A stretch of DNA of 6,942 bases from an archaeon (GTDB lineage Archaea > Micrarchaeota > Micrarchaeia > Anstonellales > Bilamarchaeaceae): contig JAGVPF010000016.1 of the NCBI GenBank assembly GCA_020052325.1, positions 1 to 6,942 on the forward strand, written 5' to 3'. Positions within the stretch are counted from its first letter, which is position 1, and the number at the start of each line of letters is the position of its first letter. Positions 1-5,953 of the stretch are shown here, piece by piece. The position numbers were made by a program, and so were the translations under genes. The notes below the pieces were generated by a model. That model was not told where the DNA came from. It saw only the letters and a program-made list of their open reading frames with translations, and did no database searches.

Positions 1-1668
1 GGCGCAGAACCCACAGAGACGGAACAGCGCCGCGGAGCCGCCGCCGCAGAGCAGAGGTACCTCTCTTTCCTTGTAAGCCTGAACGACAGGGGCAACGCAT
101 CTTTGTTCACCCCGTCCGCAAGCGAAACGGTGCTGCGCCAGGCGGGCCTCTTTGGCCCGATGAGGGTGCTCGACCAGAGGGTCGGAAGAATCAGGCCGGA
201 GCAGGGGCTTACGGCTCCTTCGCTTGGCGAATTCCCGGACCTCACCCCGGAAATGAGGAGAGTTCGGCCTTCTGGAAGCGCAGTTGACATTAATTTCATA
301 CCCCAGCGCAGCGCTGCAGTCATTACGTTTGCAGACCGTGCGCAGGAGGATGTCGACCTGAATGTCTACGGCCAGGCATATGTTGAACTCAGAAGGCAGG
401 TTTTCATGCTCGGCAGCACGGCCACGCCCGCCCTGCTCCACGGTTTCGACGTGGCCCCGGACAGCGTCCAGGTCCGCACCGACGCCCAGTTCAGGCAGCA
501 GGACCAGAGGCTCAAAGACAGACTGATTGCGATAGCGCGCGAATACGGCCTTCCGACCAACCGCCCGCTCCTGGACTCGCTCCGCGAGAGGATGATGACC
601 GTTTCGGCATCATACTCCCAGGCGATGGCAACCACCGACGACACGGCACGCACGCGCATGCTCGGCGAATACCAGCAGAGCGCAAACAGGCTCCTGCTTG
701 CGGTCCTCGATGTGAGGCTCGCACAGCTTGAAGCACGCCTCAGCGGCAATGTCATGCTCGCAGACGGGCAGCCGATACGCATCACCGACCTCACACGCTC
801 TACCGACCCGCGGGCATACACTGTCCGCAGGGCGCAGCAGATGCTGACCGAGGCGCAGGCGATGCGCAGCGCCCTCTCAACGAGTGGCGACATGTTCGCA
901 AGGGGCATGCAGCCAAGGGAAGCGATTGCCATATCAGAAATGGGTATTGCGAGCCTGACCGATGATGTGCTCAGGCCCATACCGAGGCCCCCGCAGCCGC
1001 AGTTCACCGCAGCAGTGCCTTCCGATGCGATAACCCGCGACAGGAGCACGCGCGTGAACGAAGCGAATGACCGCGAGACAATTATCCAGTTCACCGCCGC
1101 AAGGACGATGATAACGCCCGCAGGCGGCAGGGAGATGACGCTCGCAGACTACGAGAGGCAGAACGGCGCCCAGAACCTGACCTACTACTGGTTCATGTTC
1201 CAGGACATCCAGGGGCCGAACAACCTGCTGCTGCTGAACCCGAGCTATCGCGACACACAGGCGCAGCCACGTCCGCCCCGGTACACGGGTATGCTGATAC
1301 GGGGTGCCACGCTCACTGACGGAACGACCGGCGACTTCGTCGTCCGCGTCCGCAGGACGGACGCCCCATCGCGCGACCTTGAATGGGCTGCAGTGACAGA
1401 GTCGAACGGCCGCATCAGGCCTGAAAACGTGGTCTGCCAGATGGCATCGGGCACGATGGACCCGGTACGCGACGCGCGCCTTGAGCGCACAATCGGGGAT
1501 GTGTCATTCCAACGCCAGCACGTCCTAGGTGATCCTGACAGGTCGACCGTAGTCGAATTCGGTCCGATAACGCCGGTCCTCATCGTGAGCCCGAGCGCGA
1601 CGAACGCGACGCCGCCGACGGCAGCGCCTGCGCGGACTGCGGCGCCTGCGTCATCGCAGAAGAAATGA
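1..1668 (+). CDS. Large unrecognised protein, helical middle and beta-rich C-terminus (5' partial)
   Basis: The frame is open from the first base of the window to a TGA at 1666-1668, so the start lies upstream; 555 residues are visible. I do not recognise the family. From the window edge: residues about 3-19 are a low-complexity Ala/Glu/Arg/Gln stretch; about 160-325 are rich in Arg, Gln, Leu and Ala with heptad-like spacing and probably form long helices; 326-335 are a proline-rich linker (RPIPRPPQPQF); about 360-528 contain short hydrophobic strands, including an aromatic patch YYWFMFQD at 395-402; 530-555 form a Pro/Thr/Ala/Ser tail ending QKK, which looks disordered. Only one cysteine (479) is visible. 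No membrane segment is seen in the visible part, and a signal peptide cannot be judged because the N-terminus is missing. The following gene starts 69 bases on, in the same direction, and encodes an exported protein, which suggests but does not prove an envelope role. Arginine is often AGG, as in the neighbours. The coding call is firm; the function is unknown. Confidence 0.9.
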   Translation, partial: GAEPTETEQRRGAAAAEQRYLSFLVSLNDRGNASLFTPSASETVLRQAGLFGPMRVLDQRVGRIRPEQGLTAPSLGEFPDLTPEMRRVRPSGSAVDINFIPQRSAAVITFADRAQEDVDLNVYGQAYVELRRQVFMLGSTATPALLHGFDVAPDSVQVRTDAQFRQQDQRLKDRLIAIAREYGLPTNRPLLDSLRERMMTVSASYSQAMATTDDTARTRMLGEYQQSANRLLLAVLDVRLAQLEARLSGNVMLADGQPIRITDLTRSTDPRAYTVRRAQQMLTEAQAMRSALSTSGDMFARGMQPREAIAISEMGIASLTDDVLRPIPRPPQPQFTAAVPSDAITRDRSTRVNEANDRETIIQFTAARTMITPAGGREMTLADYERQNGAQNLTYYWFMFQDIQGPNNLLLLNPSYRDTQAQPRPPRYTGMLIRGATLTDGTTGDFVVRVRRTDAPSRDLEWAAVTESNGRIRPENVVCQMASGTMDPVRDARLERTIGDVSFQRQHVLGDPDRSTVVEFGPITPVLIVSPSATNATPPTAAPARTAAPASSQKK

Positions 1669-1692
1669 GCAAACAGCATTCATAGGGTGGGC

Positions 1693-1710
1693 AGGGGCGG
1701 GGACGCCCCT
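1693..1710 (+). other. Perfect intergenic hairpin with a GNRA-type loop
   Basis: AGGGGCG (1693-1699) pairs perfectly with CGCCCCT (1704-1710) around the four-base loop GGGA, which fits the GNRA tetraloop consensus. It lies in the 69-base gap between gene 1 and gene 2, 14 bases before the ribosome binding site. No T-run follows; the next bases are A/T mixed, so it is not a classical intrinsic terminator. It could stabilise or mark processing of a transcript running from gene 1 into gene 2. The structure is seen in the sequence; the role is inference. Confidence 0.6.
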
Positions 1711-1724
1711 GTAAATAATAATAA
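1711..1724 (+). promoter_or_regulatory. AT-rich block, possible TATA element for gene 2
   Basis: GTAAATAATAATAA is the only AT-rich block in the gap before gene 2 and resembles an archaeal TATA element. With the usual distance of about 25 bases to the transcription start, initiation would fall near 1738-1742. That is at or just past the GTG chosen as start, so either the transcript is leaderless or the real start is the later GTG at 1813. The strong Shine-Dalgarno directly downstream argues instead for read-through from gene 1. Weak call. Confidence 0.3.
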
Positions 1725-1733
1725 GGGAGGGAG
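1725..1733 (+). promoter_or_regulatory. Ribosome binding site deciding the gene 2 start
   Basis: GGGAGGGAG contains a GGAGG core at 1726-1730, seven bases before the in-frame GTG at 1738. This spacing favours 1738 over the upstream in-frame GTG at 1687, which would place the site inside the coding sequence, and over the internal GTG at 1813, which has no purine-rich site before it. The ATG at 1734 is out of frame with gene 2 and only three bases from the core. Confidence 0.7.
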
Positions 1734-1737
1734 ATGC

Positions 1738-3921
1738 GTGAAACTCAGACACGGAAATACTTCGGAAGATTCAGTCGGATGCAAAGGCAGCGCGGCACAA
1801 CGCGCAGAACTCGTGCGCGGCAGCAAGATTCGCGAATTCGCGATAGCGGGCGCGCTAGGATTTTCGCTTCTTATCGGTTCGGCTAGCACAGCCCGCGCCC
1901 AGGATGGCGGGGCAGCGCCCCAGTCTGATGCAGCGGCAACAGCGCGTGCCGATGGCGGCGTAGCTGATGCGCAAACCGACGTGGCTCCGAGCGAGGCAGC
2001 GCCGACGAGTGCACCAGCCCCTGTCGCACAGACGATACAAGGCCTTCCGGCAGCGCTTAGGGCATCTGTCGATAGCAGCACGCACCCTGCGAATGTGCAG
2101 GCACCTGACGTGCTTGCAACAAACGTATTGCGCATGTTCCAGCTTCTCGACATCCTGAGGACCCCGCCCGCCGCCCCGGCTTCTGGCCAGACGGCAACCC
2201 CGGAGAGGCAGGCATATGATTCTGCAGTTTCGCTGTTCGGAAATTCCGGCGCAGCGGTATCTGCTGTCGAAACCGCGCTCGTGCGCGGAATCCAGAACCT
2301 CAGCCAGGTCGCACAGAGCCGCGAGAGCATGGGCACTGACGCCGGAGCACTCGAATCGAGGCTTCAGCAGGTCAACCGGGAAATAGGCAACCTTGAGGCG
2401 TCACCACGGATGGAAGGGACCGGAAACACGGTCACCTGCGTCCTGCGCATGATGCAGGGGGGAACGGTATGCACGGAAGCCACTTCCCCAAGGACGGAAG
2501 ACCGGGCGACAGTCGCCCCGGCGCTCCCGATAATCGAGATGCTCCCATATGACTTCGGTTCGCAGATTTTCCTTAGCGGCTTCAACCAAGGCAGGTTCAT
2601 CATGGCCGACCCTCAGACGGCGCCGGAAATCAACCTGATATTCGGAAGTCCGTCCCTCGCACAAGACGCCCTTCTTGCATGGAGGGATGCCCTGGAAGTA
2701 ATCACCAATTCGCCAAGCGATGCGGGGGCGCAGGCCACCGCCGCGCACGCGCTGCATAATGCGCTTAGCCAGATTCCTCGCGAACGTGACATCTGGAACT
2801 CGGCTGCGTTCAACGAGGCGATGACCGCACTCAACCGCGGAGACCTGCGGGGGGGCCTATCGGCGCTCAACCGCGAGACGACGCTTAACGGCGTCTGGTC
2901 GGCGCTCGGCAACCTCAACCAGCTGCAGCTGAGCCAGAGGGCCGTCGCACGCATCCGGGCAGGCTTCCTGCTCAGGTTCCCCGACGGCACGAATCCGGAC
3001 GAATTCCTAGCCTTCCGCAGGGGGACTGAAGGCAGAGCATACGCATGGGATGTGCTGTCATACAGCATTGGCGCAAACTACACCAACATGCTCATGAGCG
3101 GACGGCTTCAGACATATAATCTTGACGTGAATTCCTTCAGGCTGACCCCGGCGGGCCCGGCGCGCGCCGTCCAAGGCGAAGGCCATGCCGTTGACGGCCA
3201 GGCTGGAATAACCTTCGGCGGCACCATGTTCCATGACCCGGTGGAGACAACGCTTAGCGCAAGGCTCGGCTATCTCTGGTGGAACATCAGCACAACCGAC
3301 CAGAACCAGAGGCCCCTTGAGGCAAAAGACGGCACGCTCTATGGCATGCTGAATTTCGATGTCGCAAGGGTGGGCTACGAAGGCAGGAACTCCGCATTCC
3401 GCCTCAGCAGGTGGGGCCTTGGCATATACAACCTCAACCCGTACGCGTATTTCACGCTGACGGGGAGGTCGTTCGAAGGCAACAACATGCGCATCGAGCA
3501 CCACCTGACACCCCAATACCTCATGTTCTGGGGAAGGAGGCAGGATGGCATGAGCGAGGACCTGTTCTTCCAGCACCGCGTTGCTGCAGACCTCCGCCCG
3601 CTCGATTTCACCATCCAGCAGGGGTCCGGCCTCACATGGTATGCGGGTCCCGGCCTCCACTATTCGTGGAACACCGAGCAGGGAATACACTCGTTCGAGC
3701 CCTATGTCCATGCCAGCCTCAGATGGAAACCCGGCGGTCTTGCCGTTGACACCCGCGTTGGATACTTCACCGAGGTGGGTGGCGACAGCTCGTTCCGCGC
3801 CCCGAGCACGGTGACAGGTACGCTCAACCTCATCCTGACCCCGGCCGAATGGTTCCGGAGCAGCAGCTCGTCCGGTTCGGTCCGCGCCGATGGCGGGGTT
3901 AACACGGGTGAAACGCGATGA
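1738..3921 (+). CDS. Exported protein, helical N-terminal half and beta-barrel-like C-terminal half
   Basis: 727 residues from GTG 1738 to TGA 3919-3921. Residues 27-54 look like a Sec signal peptide: basic RGSKIR, a hydrophobic core AIAGALGFSLLIG, and a small-residue site ending ARA before Gln55. Starting at GTG 1813 would give a normal 29-residue signal; the 1738 start adds an unusually long n-region. Residues about 55-100 are an Ala/Asp/Pro/Thr linker. Residues about 113-230 are helical, with a cysteine pair at 234 and 245 that could form a disulfide, then a Thr/Pro/Ala linker before LPIIE (263-267). Residues about 295-425 are a second helical part with QIPRERDIWN (345-354) and RGDLR (367-371). 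Residues about 434-706 form some 11-13 amphipathic strands rich in Tyr, Trp and Phe, with the motif DTRVGYFTEVGG (671-682 region) and a last strand LNLILTP leading to Trp705-Phe706. A Ser-rich tail ends the protein. It is a full-length paralog of the next gene. The strand pattern resembles bacterial outer-membrane barrels, but I recognise no named family; pore, polysaccharide exporter or surface scaffold are all possible. Confidence 0.92.
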   Translation: MKLRHGNTSEDSVGCKGSAAQRAELVRGSKIREFAIAGALGFSLLIGSASTARAQDGGAAPQSDAAATARADGGVADAQTDVAPSEAAPTSAPAPVAQTIQGLPAALRASVDSSTHPANVQAPDVLATNVLRMFQLLDILRTPPAAPASGQTATPERQAYDSAVSLFGNSGAAVSAVETALVRGIQNLSQVAQSRESMGTDAGALESRLQQVNREIGNLEASPRMEGTGNTVTCVLRMMQGGTVCTEATSPRTEDRATVAPALPIIEMLPYDFGSQIFLSGFNQGRFIMADPQTAPEINLIFGSPSLAQDALLAWRDALEVITNSPSDAGAQATAAHALHNALSQIPRERDIWNSAAFNEAMTALNRGDLRGGLSALNRETTLNGVWSALGNLNQLQLSQRAVARIRAGFLLRFPDGTNPDEFLAFRRGTEGRAYAWDVLSYSIGANYTNMLMSGRLQTYNLDVNSFRLTPAGPARAVQGEGHAVDGQAGITFGGTMFHDPVETTLSARLGYLWWNISTTDQNQRPLEAKDGTLYGMLNFDVARVGYEGRNSAFRLSRWGLGIYNLNPYAYFTLTGRSFEGNNMRIEHHLTPQYLMFWGRRQDGMSEDLFFQHRVAADLRPLDFTIQQGSGLTWYAGPGLHYSWNTEQGIHSFEPYVHASLRWKPGGLAVDTRVGYFTEVGGDSSFRAPSTVTGTLNLILTPAEWFRSSSSSGSVRADGGVNTGETR

Positions 3922-3995
3922 TGGCCTTTGGGCCGCACCGCCTAGCGCTTTTTAATAATCTTTCTCCCTTAGTTTTATCATATTTCATAAGGTGA
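3918..3995 (+). CDS. Possible 25-residue hydrophobic peptide overlapping the end of gene 2
   Basis: ATG 3918 overlaps the gene 2 stop as ATGA, and GGTGA (3907-3911) sits six bases before it, the arrangement expected for translational coupling. The frame encodes MMAFGPHRLALFNNLSPLVL and five more residues, ending at a TGA (3993-3995) that lies inside the gene 3 ribosome binding site. The hydrophobic part is simply what the T-rich promoter would encode in this frame, so chance is a serious explanation. Conservation of the peptide in relatives would decide. Confidence 0.15.
   Translation: MMAFGPHRLALFNNLSPLVLSYFIR
3923..3953 (+). terminator. Weak candidate terminator of gene 2
   Basis: A 4-bp hairpin, GGCC (3923-3926) with GGCC (3931-3934), starts just after the stop codon, and a run of five T follows at 3949-3953. 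Archaeal termination often uses T-runs without a strong hairpin. The same T-run forms part of the gene 3 TATA element, so the two functions would overlap. The hairpin is short and far from the T-run. Confidence 0.25.
3948..3957 (+). promoter_or_regulatory. Archaeal TATA box for gene 3
   Basis: CTTTTTAATA lies in the only extended AT-rich intergenic stretch of the window and fits the archaeal TATA pattern. Initiation about 25 bases downstream would fall near 3978-3982, giving a 5' UTR of roughly 20-25 bases that contains exactly the ribosome binding site at 3989-3996. This implies gene 3 can be transcribed separately from gene 2, and gene 4 probably with it. No clear purine-rich BRE is seen directly upstream (GCG). 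Confidence 0.6.
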
Positions 3996-3996
3996 T
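3989..3996 (+). promoter_or_regulatory. Ribosome binding site of gene 3
   Basis: AAGGTGAT contains GGTGAT, complementary to the usual 3' end of archaeal 16S rRNA, six bases before ATG 4003. In-frame stops at 3943, 3970 and 3988 rule out any longer N-terminus, so this site fixes the start of gene 3. Confidence 0.8.
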
Positions 3997-4002
3997 GTAT
4001 CT

Positions 4003-5940
4003 ATGGGCGGCTCTGCGCAATTGGAAAGACCGGCGGAATCTACTGGAAACGAAAGGCAATTGTCCATAATCAGGCAGCTTCCTTTGGCGATGAGCGCCAC
4101 GCATCCGACGAACGCCCCGACCGCCCTTGCTGCGGCGACTAACTCGGTGCAGATATCGCAGATTCTCGCACTAGTCCAGGGCACCCGGCCTCCTGAAGGC
4201 GATGCCCGCAGGGCCATATACGACGCGGCGGTCACCACGCTCGGAGAAGGCAGTCGCGACGAGGCAATCGCATTCCTCACGCGCTCGCATATCGCTTCAA
4301 TCCGCAGGCTCAGCGAGCTTGTTACTGCGGGAGGAAGCATGGGCGATCAGGCAACGGCGGTCGCAACGATGCTCCGCCCGATAAACGTTGGCATCGGCGC
4401 AGGGACCATGCCGGCATACGAAGCCATCACAAACGAGGTGGCGACTATCCTCCGGGTTGCTGGCGGAGGGGAAGCCCAGGCCACGTCCACGACGGAAGAC
4501 CCGTCATCGACATCCGCACCGCTTCCTCTGATCGAAACCCCGCTCCAGGACCTGGGACCTATTCACCTGCTTTCAACATCCTCTTCGGAATCGGTAGTGG
4601 CGATAAATGCCACGAGCACCCCTGAGATGAACCTGCTCTTCGGTGGCGAATCGGTTGCCACGGGGGCAGTGAACGCCATGGCAAATGCATACGCCACTAT
4701 GGCAAACCACCCCAACGACCTTGCGGCGCAGCAAGCCGCTGCGACCGCTCTCCGAACGGCGCTTGGCCAGATTCCTTCAGGCTCCGATATCTGGAACACC
4801 ACTGCCCACCCGCATTTCAATGCTGCAATGCAGGCGCTTGCGAGGGGCGACCTCCGGACGGGCCTAAGCGAGCTTTCCCAGGAATCGCTGTTCAACAATG
4901 TCTATGGACAGCTCAACAACCTTTATGTGATTACCGTCAACCAGAGGGCGGTGACTGTGATGCGCGCCGGCGTGACCGCGCGCTATGAATTCGATGAGAA
5001 CCAGACGGCATTCCAGGCATTCATCCGCGGCTCAAGCACGAACAGCTTCGAGCCCCGCGTGCTTTGGCTCGCCCTAGGGCTGAACTACGAGCGCCTGCTC
5101 CTTTCAGGGCAGCTAAGGCAGCTCGCCGTGACGCCCGGAACAGGCGGCGGCCCCGGCACGGTTTCCGAAGTGAACCGCCAGAGGGTCACCGGAACAGGGG
5201 ATGTTTTCAGCGTCACCCCACAGCTTGCCGTCGGCTTCAGCGCATGGAGCCACCCGGTTGAGATGGTGTTCCACTGCAACGTCGGCTACCAGACATATAC
5301 GATAGGCGCGGATGTCGCGACCCAGGGCGGCGGCTCAACACGCCTCGCAACAGAGCAGAGCGGCGCATATATCGGCCCGTGGGGGGCGCAAATCAACTTC
5401 CCGGGCCGCGAAGGCCAGCGCATGATGGTGCGGATGTCATCGGTGAGCATAGGTGCAGTGGGAAGCCCGGTGAACGCATATGCCAATGTCACTTTCGAAG
5501 GAAGGTGGCTCGAGGGCAGCACGATGAGAATCCGCTCCCAGGCGACGCTCGGCTACCAGCATTTCCTGGAGCAGCACGGGAGCATGCTCGATATACACCC
5601 GGCAGACTTCACGATACAGGTAAACCCGGACTGGTCCCTTTTCTTCGGGCCGGGATTCAGGTACTCCACGAGGTATGATTCTACGGGCGGGGAATTGTAC
5701 CATACTCTTGACGGTTATGGCGCCTTCGGGTTCCGCTATGACAAGGGAGTGTCGGTGGACATCCGCGGGGGATACCTAGGCGAAGTCGGCGGCAGGGAGG
5801 AAGATCGCATTCCGGCAACGCCTTACGGCTCGCTCAATCTTATATTGACACCGCAGCTCTGGTTCGGAGGGGGCAGCCAGAAGGCTTCGGGAGAGAGGAA
5901 AGTGGGATCAACGGTCCCGAAAAGAAGGAGAACCGAGTAA
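4003..5940 (+). CDS. Paralog of gene 2 with beta-barrel-like C-terminus, no evident signal peptide
   Basis: 645 residues from ATG 4003 to TAA 5938-5940; the start is fixed by a strong GGTGAT site and by in-frame stops upstream. It aligns by eye with gene 2 over nearly its full length: SATHP (31-35) with SSTHP, IYDAAVTTLG with AYDSAVSLFG, SMG at 112-114, LPLIE (174-178) with LPIIE, TPEMNLLFG (206-214) with APEINLIFG, QIPSGSDIWN (256-265), RGDLR (281-285), DIRGGYLGEVGG (from 586), and an identical LNLILTP (611-617) before Trp620-Phe621. Identity is roughly a third by eye over the last 85 residues. Residues 153-173 are a Ser/Thr/Glu/Pro linker. Residues about 350-621 alternate polar and hydrophobic/aromatic residues in 11-13 strands separated by Gly/Asn/Asp turns, as in membrane barrels. 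Unlike gene 2, the N-terminus (MGGSAQLERPAESTG) has no signal peptide, and gene 2's export segment of about 80 residues has no counterpart. A basic tail (KRRR) ends it. Gene 4 follows after 13 bases and is probably co-transcribed. Function unknown. Confidence 0.93.
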   Translation: MGGSAQLERPAESTGNERQLSIIRQLPLAMSATHPTNAPTALAAATNSVQISQILALVQGTRPPEGDARRAIYDAAVTTLGEGSRDEAIAFLTRSHIASIRRLSELVTAGGSMGDQATAVATMLRPINVGIGAGTMPAYEAITNEVATILRVAGGGEAQATSTTEDPSSTSAPLPLIETPLQDLGPIHLLSTSSSESVVAINATSTPEMNLLFGGESVATGAVNAMANAYATMANHPNDLAAQQAAATALRTALGQIPSGSDIWNTTAHPHFNAAMQALARGDLRTGLSELSQESLFNNVYGQLNNLYVITVNQRAVTVMRAGVTARYEFDENQTAFQAFIRGSSTNSFEPRVLWLALGLNYERLLLSGQLRQLAVTPGTGGGPGTVSEVNRQRVTGTGDVFSVTPQLAVGFSAWSHPVEMVFHCNVGYQTYTIGADVATQGGGSTRLATEQSGAYIGPWGAQINFPGREGQRMMVRMSSVSIGAVGSPVNAYANVTFEGRWLEGSTMRIRSQATLGYQHFLEQHGSMLDIHPADFTIQVNPDWSLFFGPGFRYSTRYDSTGGELYHTLDGYGAFGFRYDKGVSVDIRGGYLGEVGGREEDRIPATPYGSLNLILTPQLWFGGGSQKASGERKVGSTVPKRRRTE

Positions 5941-5941
5941 A

Positions 5942-5951
5942 GGGTGGGAGG
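5942..5951 (+). promoter_or_regulatory. Ribosome binding site of gene 4
   Basis: GGGTGGGAGG fills the 13-base gap after gene 3. The GGTG part (5943-5946) lies seven bases before ATG 5954, a good distance; the GGAGG part (5947-5951) is only two bases away. Either register supports the start at 5954 and translation in one transcript with gene 3. Confidence 0.65.
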
Positions 5952-5953
5952 AT

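Noticed and set aside
103..105. TTG as start codon of gene 1
   Set aside because: The same frame is open to the first base of the window with similar composition, and no ribosome binding site precedes 103. The gene is better described as 5' partial.
366..1094. Long minus-strand open frame (242 codons) opposite gene 1
   Set aside because: Ser/Arg/Ala-rich antisense shadow of a GC-rich gene, without a ribosome binding site or recognisable domain.
1687..1689. GTG as the start of gene 2
   Set aside because: It would place the hairpin, the AT-rich block and the strong Shine-Dalgarno inside the coding sequence, and it has no binding site of its own.
1669..1737. RNA gene or tRNA in the first intergenic gap
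   Set aside because: Only one short hairpin forms; no cloverleaf, anticodon arm or T-loop sequence is visible.
1734..1886. ATG-started, Arg-rich 50-residue frame overlapping the gene 2 start
   Set aside because: It is fully overlapped by gene 2, is only three bases from the GGAGG core, and its Arg/Gln/Ser composition is what a shifted reading of GC-rich coding sequence gives.
1680..2336. Minus-strand open frame (218 codons) opposite the start of gene 2
   Set aside because: Antisense shadow; its Ala/Ser/Cys-rich translation mirrors the low-complexity linker of gene 2.
3058..3711. Minus-strand open frame (217 codons) opposite the barrel-like part of gene 2
   Set aside because: Covered by a strand with clear paralog support; no ribosome binding site and no protein-like domain pattern.
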